Origin: Hymenobacter arizonensis
GTDB lineage: Bacteria > Bacteroidota > Bacteroidia > Cytophagales > Hymenobacteraceae
Assembly (NCBI RefSeq): GCF_900115775.1
Contig: NZ_FOXS01000008.1
Span: 158,640 to 222,639, forward strand
Direction of reading: 5' to 3'
DNA length: 64,000 bases
Shown: positions 52,620 to 62,546 of the stretch, piece by piece
How positions within the stretch are numbered: position 1 is the first letter of the stretch
Layout: each line of letters begins with the position of its first letter
Made by a program: the position numbers and the translations under genes
The notes under the pieces: model-generated
What the model was told of the DNA's origin: nothing
Seen by the model: the letters and a program-made list of their open reading frames with translations, nothing else
The model's database searches: none

Positions 52620-55145
52620 TTAATCCCCGCTTCCCAGCCCTTTGCCTCTACTGGGCAAGGCTTCAATTTCTCCAGATTTGGCTTTATTGGCTCCAATAAA
52701 CCAAGTGAAACCCAGCCATGCCACGCGGGTCTCTTGCTTATTGAGATATTTACCGGCTAGACTGGGCGTCTCGATATTGGTGCGCCTGATCTGAGTGTTG
52801 AAAATATCAGTCAGGCGAAAAGTAAGATCGGCCTGATTGGCAAACAGATGCTGACGCAATGCCAAGTCCACTCCCCCTGACGGCAGTAACTGACCTTGAC
52901 CAGTGAGCGCTCGCGAGCGCACGGACCCAACCAGTTGCAGATTAAGATTCGAGGTCGCCCGAAAGTTCTGACTCAAGCGCGCATCACCTGTCCAAAGACG
53001 ACGGCCAGCGATGCTTGGTGAATTTGTTCGCACCTCAGATCTGTAAAAGGATCCGCTAGCTTCAACTTGCCACCACGCGGCTAGCGATTTCCTCATATAT
53101 AAGTCTAATCCCAGGGACGTCGTTTTACCATTGTTGAGGTAAGTTTCAGCTACTACCAGCCCCGCAGCTGGATTTAAATTGGTTGCCAAAACATCAATTG
53201 AGCGGAGGCGTTGGATTGCATTTTGGGTAAAAATGGCAAAAAAGCTAGTCGTCAGGTCAAAGCCATGCGGTAAACTTGCTTGGTGACTCAATTCCAAGTT
53301 GTGTGAAAATTCGGCTAACAGTGCGGGATTGCCCAGCCGGTATGAACGGGGGTCGGAATAGAATGGCACGGCAAGCTGTTGTAAGAATTCCGGACGCGAC
53401 AGGCGACGGGCGTAACTCACCTGAAGTCGTTGGGGCTTCATGCCGCCGTTGGCCGTATCTGCTCTGCCGAGTCCATAGCCAAAGGTGAGGCTCGGGAAAA
53501 GCTCTAAATATTTAATTTGAAACGCATTTTGCTTTTCGGATGCCACCCCGGCCTCGCCCTTGGTGTTGGTGTCCTCAGTTCGCAACCCCACTTGAAGCTG
53601 CCAGTCTTTAGCGGTGTTCCCGCAACTGTAAGTAGCGTAAGCAGCCGAGACAAGCTGCCGGTAGCGGTACGTGTACGAGCGGCTTGAATCAACCGCGTAC
53701 TCGACAGGAGTAGTCGCTAGTTGGTTGCTTAAAGTGGAGGAACCCGTACTGCTTTGGCGTTGCATTTTGATACCAGACTCCAATTTGCCCTCTAAAGCGG
53801 CAAAAGGGTGTGCGTAATCCACCTGAATGAAGGAAATATTGGCCAGAAGCGCTACGTTTTGTTGCCAGCCTAGGGGCGAGACTCCGTCTAGTACTAGAGT
53901 TATGGGCGCCACAGCGTTAATACGCACCAATCCCGCGGCACTAGTTAGTTCGCGGCCCTGATGTTTTTCCCAGGTATGACGATAAGTTGCTATGTTTTGG
54001 AGGACTTTTTGGTTTGCGTTGAACCACTGCTTGCTTTGCTGCGCGAGCTCGGGCTTACCAGATTCCAAGGTCGTCAACTGCTGATTGATGACGTTATTTT
54101 CTGGTTCCCATGATGGATTTACTTGTAAAGTGAAACTTTGCTGTTTGTTTAAGGCATAATTGAGGCCTATTCTTACATCGTGGCGTTGCCTACGCCTGAC
54201 CCCCTCCCCTATTTGCGTAGTTTGCACCAAGCCGGTGGGCATCGTGCTACGCTGGCCGTTCTCTGTTCTCTCGTTGTAAGACTGATCTTGTCTGCTATAG
54301 TTTACATTCCAGTTGGCCCGCCCACGTTGGAAATTCAACGCGAGGTCGCCAAAATATTTTCTTTGCGTCCCAACAGTCAAATTGATTTGACCGTTTACGC
54401 CAGGTTTGGAATTATTTTTGAGGATGATATTAATAACTCCGCTGCCTTGAGCGTCATACTTTGCCGAAGGGTTGGTTATCAGTTCAATTCGAGCTATTTG
54501 CGAGGCTGGAATTTGGTCAAGTCGGGTTCCGCCGATCCCTCCATTATTCACCCCCGCCGGCTTTCCATCGATCAGGATCGTCAGGCTGGATGAACCCCGA
54601 AGGCTTACCACACCGGATGCATCCACTGCCACCGATGGCACATTACGCAATAAGTCCGTGGCCATTCCCCCTACACTATTTAACTCCTTTTCCACATCGA
54701 TGATCACTTTGCCCAACTGCCGCTCCAGGGTAGCTTTTTGAGCGATCACCTTCACTTCATCCAATCGAGTAGCAGAGGGTTCTAAATACAGCGTAGCAAG
54801 GGATATACTTGGATTTTCCAAGGTCAAATTGATCACCCTGCGGTTAGACCGGAAGTTTAACGCCTGAGTTTTGAGCAGGTAAGTTCCCAAGGTGGACACC
54901 GTGATGAGAAAGGTGCCATCAATTGCCGTTTGACCACTCGTTACGAGTGTGGAATCTGATTGGCGAAGCAACAGGATGTCCGCAAAAGGCACAGGCTTAG
55001 CAGTTAAAGCTTCTAGGACGGTGCCGCGTAATTGACCACTTTGTATAGGTTGCGCTCGCAAGGTGGTGGACGCAACGAGCAAGAAGACCACCCACCATAC
55101 GTTACAGCTAGAGGCTAATCGATTTATAGAATAATTATTCGTCAT
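52620..55145 (-). CDS. TonB-dependent-receptor-like outer-membrane beta-barrel protein
   Basis: 841 residues. Signal peptide VVFLLVASTTLRAQ near residues 18-31. Residues 37-115 are a carboxypeptidase-regulatory-like domain (GQLRGTVLEALTAKPVPFAD, GTFLITVSTLGTYLLKTQAL). The plug is at about 130-240: GMATDLLRNVPSVAVDASGV, LRGSSSLTILIDGKPAG and RIELITNPSAKYDAQGSGVI. The remainder is a barrel of the OMP_b-brl_3 type (NVNYSRQDQSYNERT, LQVSYARRLSRPEFLQQLAV, SSFFAIFTQNAIQRL, QHLFANQADLTFRLTDIFNT). It is complete to a Gly-rich end. It takes up or binds an unknown ligand at the outer membrane; the neighbouring S9 peptidase and ABC domain hint at peptides. Confidence 0.88.
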   Translation of the reverse strand: MTNNYSINRLASSCNVWWVVFLLVASTTLRAQPIQSGQLRGTVLEALTAKPVPFADILLLRQSDSTLVTSGQTAIDGTFLITVSTLGTYLLKTQALNFRSNRRVINLTLENPSISLATLYLEPSATRLDEVKVIAQKATLERQLGKVIIDVEKELNSVGGMATDLLRNVPSVAVDASGVVSLRGSSSLTILIDGKPAGVNNGGIGGTRLDQIPASQIARIELITNPSAKYDAQGSGVINIILKNNSKPGVNGQINLTVGTQRKYFGDLALNFQRGRANWNVNYSRQDQSYNERTENGQRSTMPTGLVQTTQIGEGVRRRQRHDVRIGLNYALNKQQSFTLQVNPSWEPENNVINQQLTTLESGKPELAQQSKQWFNANQKVLQNIATYRHTWEKHQGRELTSAAGLVRINAVAPITLVLDGVSPLGWQQNVALLANISFIQVDYAHPFAALEGKLESGIKMQRQSSTGSSTLSNQLATTPVEYAVDSSRSYTYRYRQLVSAAYATYSCGNTAKDWQLQVGLRTEDTNTKGEAGVASEKQNAFQIKYLELFPSLTFGYGLGRADTANGGMKPQRLQVSYARRLSRPEFLQQLAVPFYSDPRSYRLGNPALLAEFSHNLELSHQASLPHGFDLTTSFFAIFTQNAIQRLRSIDVLATNLNPAAGLVVAETYLNNGKTTSLGLDLYMRKSLAAWWQVEASGSFYRSEVRTNSPSIAGRRLWTGDARLSQNFRATSNLNLQLVGSVRSRALTGQGQLLPSGGVDLALRQHLFANQADLTFRLTDIFNTQIRRTNIETPSLAGKYLNKQETRVAWLGFTWFIGANKAKSGEIEALPSRGKGLGSGD

Positions 55146-55994
55146 AAACCTCAGTGGCTCTTAGTAGAATGTAGAGAAAAAGAAAGTGTGGTTACAAAAA
55201 GTAGCTAAAGTAACTTAAAAATTACGCAATGAAAGTTTGGTTGCTAACCGAAACCCAGGGTTAGTAGCTGCGGCATTGTTGGGCAAAGAGTAAAACTTGG
55301 GCCTAAACGAATGCATTGATTAAGCTTTTGGCTTCCCGTTGATAAAAGGGGGCTCGCACTGGCACTTGTAGGACGTAGGTTTTTGGTGCAGTGATAATGC
55401 CATCTCCTAGCATTGGCCGGGCAAAGTACATCCGCTTTATATCCGAGCTCCCATTTAATGAGCAGTTCAACAATAACTATTGGCAGATGTGCTCCTAGAG
55501 CATATTGAGAAGATCCTGCCTGTGGCTAGGCTTGCTGGTCTTGTCCATTCTTTTGGGCAGCATGGCGCACTCAGACCCCACAATGCCTCATCCAAATCGT
55601 CTAGGCCTTCAGTTGGCATTCGGCCGTTTGCTGTATTAACTCCAAACTACTTAGTTAGATAGATACTAAGTCAAGTATTTAAAGACGGATATTGGTGGAA
55701 TCATTCGCCGCAGCACATGTATGACACGTCATGGGTATCGGTAAAGCAGCCAGTTTTGGGCGCCCCCGTACCACCCATAAGCTACAACACACAGGTGCGG
55801 GAGACGTGACAAATTCGCCAGGTAAGGGTTGGCGCTTCAGGCGCATCCGCTCAGGTCCAGAGCCCATGCTTCGCCGATGGCTCCGCCTCAGAACCTGTTT
55901 GATCCGGCTTCCTTTGATCCTTCTGGGCCCGTTAGTGATCGGGCTGAGCAGTTACAGTAGACTTAATGCTAAGGCTGATCGCAATTTATTTACT
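55146..55994. other. Gap between the S9 peptidase and the receptor gene
   Basis: About 850 nt with only short doubtful frames (55480-55662, 55731-56012). Should contain the receptor promoter. Confidence 0.4.
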
Positions 55995-58376
55995 TTACAC
56001 ATACTTATTTAACCAGGTGTTCATTTCCCATAGGGTGTGCATTATTGATTCTCGCGCAGTGTAGCTATGCGACTCTAACGGGAGCATGACTAGGCGCACG
56101 GTGGCCCCATGGCCCTTGAGTGCATTGTAAAATCTTACGCTTTGTAGCGGAAAGGTGCCCGGATTATTGTCGGCCTCCCCATGGATAAGCAGCAAGGGAG
56201 CCTTGATTTTGTCAGCGTAGTTAAAAGGGGACATCTGATTGTAAACGTGAGGAGCCTCCCAGTAACTACGATGCTCGTTTTGAAATCCAAATGGGGTCAA
56301 CGTACGATTATACGCGCCGCTCCTAGCTATACCGGCTTTAAAAATACTGCTATGGGCCAGCAAATTAGCTACCATGAAAGCGCCGTAGGAATGGCCCATT
56401 ATCCCGATCCGTTCGGGGTCCACAAACCCTAACCGGACGGCTTCTTCGATGGCGGCTTGAACACTTGCTACCAGTTGTTCAATATAGGTGTCGTTGGCCT
56501 CGCTGATTCCATCACCCACAATTGGAATACTCAAGTCCTCCAGGACCGCGTACCCTTGTGTCACCCAGTACACGGAAGATCCCCAATACAGATTTATAAA
56601 CTTATAAGGAGACCCATGTAATTGACCGGCATTGTCCCTATCCCTAAATTCGGAAGGGTAAGCCTCTAGTAGCGTAGGCAACGCCCCATCTGACGGGTTA
56701 TAATCTACTGGCAAATAAAGATTTGCCGATAATTCAACCCCATCGCTTCGTCTGTATCGGATAATCTTTTTGTTTAATCCAAACAGCGATGGATAGGGAT
56801 TGGGGAAATTGGTAACTTTAACTAATTGGTTGGTGATAAGATTCCGCAAGAAACAATTGGGATTATCTTGCTGGGATTCGCGGCAAGTGAGAATCACCTT
56901 CTCTTGAACATCGATGATTGCAATAGGAACCTCATAATAGGGGCCGGCCGATTGCCACCAGCGGGAGCGCGTGCCGTTGACTAAGTTTAGTTCGTCAATA
57001 AACGGCCTCTCGCCTTCGCTGGATGCTCCTGCTCCGATCCAATATAACGAATCACCAGACGAGTTGGTAAGCAATATATCGCGGCCATACATGTTGCGCT
57101 CCAACGCCGGTATTCCAGGATCGCTGTATACGTCCTCGAAGGAGCGCTCCGACAATTTGATCAATTCATTGGGGTGAGTTGGATTGAACCGCCAGAGTAT
57201 TTCTTTTCGGTCGACCCATCGTAGCCCGCATAATAACGCCAGGGTACTGGTTCCCCAACTGATTCCGCCATAGCGTAACGGCAGCGACACCAGCGCTTGG
57301 GGAGTTGCCGTAAATGGAGCCTCCAAAATGAATACAATGTCGCGAATCTCAACCGAATTTTTGGGATCTCCTCCGTCTTGAGCTTCAACCCAGAAGAGCG
57401 TCGCGGGGACGTCATGGCGCCAATCGTGATTACGCGGACCAGTCGGCACAACATCAAAACTTAGAGGCAGGCTTTCGTCCAAAGGCAAATTAGCTACATT
57501 ATTAATCGAGCCGTCACTGATGGTAAGAATGTCTATCCGGGTGGGGAAATTATCAACCGGCAACTGACGCGAATAAGGCCGGTGCTTCGTTTTGATCAAA
57601 ACGTGGTTCCCGTCCGGAGAAGGCCCGATTTCTTGTATCGTATCAGTAACGCTTAAAGACCGAGTTTGCCCATCGGTTTTTATCAGCATCAAATGAGACG
57701 TCGCGTAAAAATCTAACAGTGCCTCGTCATCAGCATCGGCTATAAGGTCTTGATGTGTGCGCGAAGGAGCTTTTATTCCCTCATTTTCCTGGATGTTTGG
57801 ACCTTGGGGTATACTGGATCTGCTTGGTGGAATTTGGCGATTAGGTGGAATGGCCAATACGAGTAAACCTTCACTGTCTGCCAACCACTCAAATGGGTGG
57901 CCAAAAACTCCGTTGAGTTTAATATGCGAAAGGCGCTGAGCAACTCCAACTATTAGTTCAACCATCCAGAGTTCAATACGGCCTTCACTAACATTATCTA
58001 TGGTAAAAGCAATTTTACGGCTGTCGGGCGACCAGCTCACGCTACCGATCTTGGCGTGTTCTGGTAAGCCCTGAATCACAATTTCGTCTTCTCCCACTAA
58101 GCTTTTAAGGACGAGCGTTGAAAAGAACGTTGCCCGACTAGGACCATTGGTGTGGGGATTTATTCTTAAACCTGCAATTCTTACTTCTGGCTGCGCTAAT
58201 TCAGCAAGGGACTTTAATCCCTGCACAAATTTCAGTAATAGCCATTTTTTGTTGTGAGATACGCTTTCAATTGGCAGTGCAGGTGCGTCGACTAGTTCAG
58301 TTATTGCTATAGGAGGCAATTGGTAACGAATTTCATTCATTTTTTGAGTATTTGTAATAATGCTATTTTCACGCAT
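55995..58376 (-). CDS. S9-family serine peptidase (prolyl oligopeptidase/glutamyl-endopeptidase type)
   Basis: 793 residues from 58376; the ATG at 58340 (MNEIRYQLPP) is an equally good start. Residues about 20-530 form a beta-propeller-like region (SVSWSPDSRKIAFTIDN, FGHPFEWLADSEGLLVLA). The alpha/beta hydrolase domain follows: Ser in RIGIMGHSYGAFMVANLLAH, Asp in LLLIHGEADNNPGTFPLQS and His in LPLESHSYTARES. No signal peptide is visible, so it may act in the cytoplasm or periplasm. Related S9 enzymes act as isopeptidases in lasso-peptide loci with a TonB receptor nearby, a comparison that fits the present neighbours but proves nothing. Confidence 0.88.
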   Translation of the reverse strand: MRENSIITNTQKMNEIRYQLPPIAITELVDAPALPIESVSHNKKWLLLKFVQGLKSLAELAQPEVRIAGLRINPHTNGPSRATFFSTLVLKSLVGEDEIVIQGLPEHAKIGSVSWSPDSRKIAFTIDNVSEGRIELWMVELIVGVAQRLSHIKLNGVFGHPFEWLADSEGLLVLAIPPNRQIPPSRSSIPQGPNIQENEGIKAPSRTHQDLIADADDEALLDFYATSHLMLIKTDGQTRSLSVTDTIQEIGPSPDGNHVLIKTKHRPYSRQLPVDNFPTRIDILTISDGSINNVANLPLDESLPLSFDVVPTGPRNHDWRHDVPATLFWVEAQDGGDPKNSVEIRDIVFILEAPFTATPQALVSLPLRYGGISWGTSTLALLCGLRWVDRKEILWRFNPTHPNELIKLSERSFEDVYSDPGIPALERNMYGRDILLTNSSGDSLYWIGAGASSEGERPFIDELNLVNGTRSRWWQSAGPYYEVPIAIIDVQEKVILTCRESQQDNPNCFLRNLITNQLVKVTNFPNPYPSLFGLNKKIIRYRRSDGVELSANLYLPVDYNPSDGALPTLLEAYPSEFRDRDNAGQLHGSPYKFINLYWGSSVYWVTQGYAVLEDLSIPIVGDGISEANDTYIEQLVASVQAAIEEAVRLGFVDPERIGIMGHSYGAFMVANLLAHSSIFKAGIARSGAYNRTLTPFGFQNEHRSYWEAPHVYNQMSPFNYADKIKAPLLLIHGEADNNPGTFPLQSVRFYNALKGHGATVRLVMLPLESHSYTARESIMHTLWEMNTWLNKYV

Positions 58377-58724
58377 AACCTTTTGCGTATCTTAAGCCCA
58401 CCGCAATATGTGCAGTCAGCCATTAACCCAAGTGCAGGCAGTACGCAGCCCGCTTGGAGGTGCCGAGAAGATCGTACCGGCAACGAGGTCACTCAAAGAC
58501 CAAACAGGTTGACAGATACTGGAACATGTTTTTTCGACATTAGCCACAGCTTCTTCGGCCCAGATCACCTGCATTAGATATGCTTGTCACCGACCCGGGT
58601 CCAAATTAATACAGGCCGGCGTTAATGTCATTCTTTCCTGCCGAATCGCTTACTTGCTTCTGACCGGGGCATTAGACGAGTGAATGTAGGCGAAAACTCG
58701 TTTAAAAAGAGGTACACCTTCTCC
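58377..58724. other. Intergenic DNA left of the IS3 element
   Basis: No gene recognised; probable promoter region of the S9 peptidase gene. Confidence 0.35.
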
Positions 58725-58737
58725 TGAGGTGGTCTAG

Positions 58738-59649
58738 CTAAGCCGGACAGAGTTGGGACGTGGTTTGAAGGTGGGTTTCGAAGTGGTTAGGGGCGAGATA
58801 GCCGAGCGAAGAATGCCGTCGTACGGCGTTGTAGTAGGCGATGTGGTGGCTGATTTCGAGCTTGGCTTCGGCCAAGCCCGGGAAGCTGCCGCCGTCGAGC
58901 AGTTCAGCTTTGAAGCGGCTCCAAAACGATTCGGCGTGGGTCGTACCCGGTAGGGCGTTGTCGTAACAGTTGCCGCGCCGGCTCATGCTTTGCTGGGCAC
59001 CGTGTTTGGCAACCAGGGCTTTGAAGCGCGTGGCCGTGTACTGGCTGCCCTGGTCGGAGTGGATGACGAGCCCGGCCGGGGGCCGACGCACCACCAGGGC
59101 GCGGCGCAGGGCCTCGCTGACCAGGTCTTCGGGCATCGTGTCGCGCACGTCCCAGCCCACGATTTTGCGCGAGCAGCGGTCGAGCCAGACGGCCAGGTAC
59201 AGCCAGCCGCCGCCCTGGCGGGGTCGTACCCGGTAGGGCAGGTAGGTGATGTCGCCCACCCACACCTGATTGGGGGCCGTGGGGGCCGGTTGGCCCAGCA
59301 AGCGGTTGGGCGCAGCCCGTACGGCCGGGTCGGAATCGGTGGTGCGCGGTACAAACGAGCGGGGCTGCTGCGCGCGCAGGCCGTGCGCTTTGAGCACGCG
59401 GCGAATGCGCCAACGGCCCACGGCGTGGCCCTGGGCCTGCACTTCGGCGCGTAACCGACGGGTGCCATAGCGCTGGCTGTGGTACGCAAACGCTTCGCGC
59501 ACGGCTACTTGCCAGGCCGGCTCGGCCGTGGGCTGCCGCCGGTCGCGCTGCCAGGCGTAATACGCGGACGGTGCTACGCGCAGCACCTGGCAGAGCTGGC
59601 GTACCGGCACTTGTGCCTGGCGCTGGGCAATGTGCTGGTAGGTGCTCAC
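58738..59649 (-). CDS. IS3-family transposase OrfB
   Basis: 303 residues from a GTG at 59649. HTH_21-type N-terminus (VPVRQLCQVLRVAPSAYYAW, YGTRRLRAEVQAQGHAVG) and an rve integrase core with the DDE residues: Asp in VWVGDITYLPY, Asp in GLVIHSDQGSQYTA and Glu in TTHAESFWSRFKAELL. Ends with YYNAVRRHSSLGYLAPNHFE. Complete. It ends directly at the left terminal repeat. Confidence 0.92.
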   Translation of the reverse strand: MSTYQHIAQRQAQVPVRQLCQVLRVAPSAYYAWQRDRRQPTAEPAWQVAVREAFAYHSQRYGTRRLRAEVQAQGHAVGRWRIRRVLKAHGLRAQQPRSFVPRTTDSDPAVRAAPNRLLGQPAPTAPNQVWVGDITYLPYRVRPRQGGGWLYLAVWLDRCSRKIVGWDVRDTMPEDLVSEALRRALVVRRPPAGLVIHSDQGSQYTATRFKALVAKHGAQQSMSRRGNCYDNALPGTTHAESFWSRFKAELLDGGSFPGLAEAKLEISHHIAYYNAVRRHSSLGYLAPNHFETHLQTTSQLCPA

Positions 59650-59947
59650 CGGGTCGGTTGGCCGAAGATGACCAAGGCTTTTTTAAAATACCGAGCTCCT
59701 GCTCCGCCCGCTTGAGGCGGGCGCGCAAGGCGCGTACCTCCGGGTCGCGGGCCACTTCTTCGCTTCCCACCTCGGTCACGAGCTGCGCCTGCTGCCAGCG
59801 GTAGAGCAGCTTGGGGCTGATGCCCAGTTGCCGGGCCGCGGCCTGCGTGCTGCGGCTCTCGCTGGCCAGACGCAGGGCCTCGGCCTTAAACGCCTCGTCG
59901 TACTTGCGTCGTTGGTCGGGCGACGTCCCGCTGGTTTTGGTTGCCAT
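59646..59947 (-). pseudogene. IS3-family OrfA, probably frameshifted at a poly-A run
   Basis: ATG at 59947. HTH (RRKYDEAFKAEALRLASESR, STQAAARQLGISPKLLYRWQ) and leucine-zipper-like helix (VRALRARLKRAEQELGILKK). After the A6 run at 59685-59680 the present frame runs on, open and meaningless, to 58904. One extra A would give KKALVIFGQPTR and a TGA overlapping the OrfB GTG, and would place OrfB in the -1 frame with an A7 slippery site, the usual IS3 arrangement. So a one-base deletion (or a sequencing error) is likely. Confidence 0.65.
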
Positions 59948-59998
59948 GGCAGAAGAAATATACGTCCTTCTTCTGTCCGTCTTTCCTAGACCACCTCA

Positions 59999-60557
59999 GG
60001 GATTCTTACCGCAATTTTTCGCCCCTTGTAACGGGAATCCCCATTGAACTGCTCCCACTGCTAAGCCAGGACTGTTCCTATTTGCGTCCTGCAAGCTAAC
60101 TCAAAGTAGCCGCATTAAAAGCGCTTCAGCTGCTGACGCCTTCCGCATGAGGATGCAAGTCCGCGGCGGGCGTTAATCCTAAAGCGCGAAGGAAAGGGCT
60201 CGGCCCAAACGTAAGCACTTACGCCCGGGCCTACCCCGATGGTGCAGTCCACATTCTTTTAAAAGCTAATTTTACGCGTTCTCTACTTGAATCAAGAGGA
60301 TGTTTCCTTCGTTCCTCTTTTGAATTTCTTCCTTCTGCTCAGGTTTTTCCGGCCTACCACGTCCTCATGCTGCCGTCCCTGCGTTCATTAGCTAGGGCCA
60401 AAAGCGGCAGATTAGCGAAGATTCTTGCACCATATAATCATGACGCCTCGAAGCGTAGCGGCGAATCGCGCGCTGCATCCACTTCAGGCAAGTTCTCAAC
60501 CATGGGTACAGCGGCCACTGTAGCAGTTAACATGCTTTCCCCTAAACGCTATCCGAT
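59999..60557. other. Gap between IS3 and cas8b
   Basis: No cas6 and no CRISPR repeats. A short palindrome CGTAAG-CA-CTTACG lies at 60210-60223. The cas promoter should be here; none is obvious. Confidence 0.4.
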
Positions 60558-62546
60558 ATGTTACAGACTCTCTTGAAGATGGGTCAGTCCGCTGGCGGTA
60601 GTTCCGGCAAATGGGATGATTTGCTAAAAGTGCCCTGGGTCAAAAAATTTAATAAAAAGGGTGAGCTCCCGGTGAACTATTGTCTGCCGGTGTGCTTCGA
60701 TTTAGATAACGGCACGGTGACAACAGGCAAGTTATCGGAATATGTGGGCTTGGACAGCGCACGCCGGTGGTTTAACCTAGCGGTAGCGAGTGGTAACACG
60801 CCCTGTGTTTATGTGTGCGTGGACGGCCGCAAGAACATGGGGCAATTTACCAAGACTTTTTTTGGCCGAAATCCCAAGGAAGTTCAAGGCGAAATGCTTG
60901 CTGCTCTAGGTAAGTATCCCGGACTCAACAACACCGTGCTGGCCGAAGTACTAAAGCAAATTACGGAGTTGCGCAATGCTTATTTGTCACTAGCAGCTAA
61001 CGAGAAAGGTATTATTACATTAAGTAAGCTCACGGGGGACCGCAAGTTAGCCGGGCAAGTGGTCTTGGTTTACGCACAAGTAAAAGCCACCGCATTAGGC
61101 CTCGCTGAATTCACCCCTTTTGTGCAGATAGTAGCCAGCCAAATGCAAGCCATTTCCGGCTATGCAGAATTCGTGCAGGCCCGGTTTCAGCCACCACAGG
61201 TAAGAGACAGTATGGTTCGCTTGTGCTATGCCACTGGTGAACGGTGCCCCGATGTTATGGAGCTTGACATTGCCAGTCGCTATAGCCTTAACGGCACGTT
61301 TGTAAAATCGACTTTGCATTACGCACCCTTGTTTGCCAGAAAATGTTTCGCAAAAAACTACCAAGTAAGTGATGCCGCTCAGCTTCTGTTGGAACGTGGG
61401 TCTAAATTATTGTTGGATAACTGCAAAATCCGTATCGCGGGTGTCAACCATGTCCTCTTGCCTAGGTCGTTTGGCGGCGAAGCGGCTGGTGAAAATGGGA
61501 TGCAAACTGATTTGCCACGCTTGCTTCGGGAAGCTGATTTGCTGTTTCAGTTTCAAGACAAAACCACTTGCCCCGTATACGAACCAAATCAGGTAAACAC
61601 CGCGACACAGTGGGTTAGCTTTCTGGGCTTCGAATCGGATGGGAATTTTTTCAAAATAACGAACCACATCGGCAACGTCCACCAACCGTATTTTTCACTT
61701 TTACTGGCCTCATTCATGCATTTAGATGCCGCGTGGCAGCAGTCAGGCGACTTGCCGTGGCAGCAGATCATGGGGCCACGGAGGTTTAACTTATTCACCG
61801 TGTACGGCTTGGTTCCAGTGCGGAAAGACCAAAAAAACCGCAATGCGGCGCTCCTGCTCTTCAAACAGATATTGGAGCGCCGCCCCACGGAGCGTCGCAC
61901 TTGGTGCGCGCATTTTCGCGATTTGGTGCTGTGCCACCGCTACAGACACTATGCCGTTTATGGCAACGTGAACGACAAGAACGCGGACGGACAGCTTTCG
62001 GTGGCGCAAGCGTTTGATTTTGCCGTGCGCAGCGCGGTCTACCAGTTCCTCGCCCTATTCACTGTTTTGACTGAGTTGCAGCTTTTGCTGCCTCTACACC
62101 AACGCCATTGCTTAGAGCCATCGAATATACCTGCTATTGACACGTCTACTACCCTCCGAACGCAGTCAACCAAGGGAGCGTTCTTCGATCGAATGCAATA
62201 CCAGGGCCCCCAAAAGGCGCTGTTTTACTTGGGCCGCGCATTGAATAAAGTAGCGCGGGTAGAGTACGCAAAAGGACTCAAGTCAAAGCCGATAATGGAT
62301 AAATTAACCTATTCTGGCATGAATGTAGAGGCTATCATACAACTGAGCAAAGTGTTGACGGATAAGGGGCATTCGTTTCGGTTGAGCGCGGAGTCGAAGA
62401 ACAATCCAGATAATGATCTTGATTGCTTTGCCCTCTATTTCAAAAGTACGGGATGGAGTATGCCCCCCGAAGAGGCCTTATTTTTCATTTTATCAGGTTA
62501 TGTTTTTACTTCTAAAATGAAGTCAACTCCTTCTCTCATTCCATGA
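60558..62546 (+). CDS. cas8b: CRISPR type I-B large subunit Cas8b/Csh1
   Basis: 662 residues from the ATG at 60558. Cas8 proteins vary greatly; the assignment rests on size, position before cas7 and cas5, and family-like blocks such as NYCLPVCFDLDNGTVTTGKL, NPKEVQGEMLAALGKYPGLN, NYQVSDAAQLLLERGSKLLL, PQKALFYLGRALNKVARVEY and AEEALFFILSGYVF-like ending (PPEEALFFILSGYVFTSKM). As the large subunit of Cascade it helps recognise the PAM and recruits Cas3. Its stop overlaps the cas7 start (ATGA), so the genes are translationally coupled. Confidence 0.8.
   Translation: MLQTLLKMGQSAGGSSGKWDDLLKVPWVKKFNKKGELPVNYCLPVCFDLDNGTVTTGKLSEYVGLDSARRWFNLAVASGNTPCVYVCVDGRKNMGQFTKTFFGRNPKEVQGEMLAALGKYPGLNNTVLAEVLKQITELRNAYLSLAANEKGIITLSKLTGDRKLAGQVVLVYAQVKATALGLAEFTPFVQIVASQMQAISGYAEFVQARFQPPQVRDSMVRLCYATGERCPDVMELDIASRYSLNGTFVKSTLHYAPLFARKCFAKNYQVSDAAQLLLERGSKLLLDNCKIRIAGVNHVLLPRSFGGEAAGENGMQTDLPRLLREADLLFQFQDKTTCPVYEPNQVNTATQWVSFLGFESDGNFFKITNHIGNVHQPYFSLLLASFMHLDAAWQQSGDLPWQQIMGPRRFNLFTVYGLVPVRKDQKNRNAALLLFKQILERRPTERRTWCAHFRDLVLCHRYRHYAVYGNVNDKNADGQLSVAQAFDFAVRSAVYQFLALFTVLTELQLLLPLHQRHCLEPSNIPAIDTSTTLRTQSTKGAFFDRMQYQGPQKALFYLGRALNKVARVEYAKGLKSKPIMDKLTYSGMNVEAIIQLSKVLTDKGHSFRLSAESKNNPDNDLDCFALYFKSTGWSMPPEEALFFILSGYVFTSKMKSTPSLIP

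Larger units (their letters stand above)
58725..59998 (-). mobile_element. IS3-family insertion sequence
   Basis: About 1274 bp bounded by perfect inverted repeats: TGAGGTGGTCTAG at 58725-58737 and its complement at 59986-59998 (the match extends two bases outward on each side). Encodes OrfA and OrfB on the minus strand. No clear target duplication is seen at either edge, so it may have recombined. Confidence 0.85.

Noticed and set aside
58904..59660. Long continuation of IS3 OrfA as a 347-residue protein
   Set aside because: It overlaps OrfB in a different phase and loses all transposase similarity after the A6 run.
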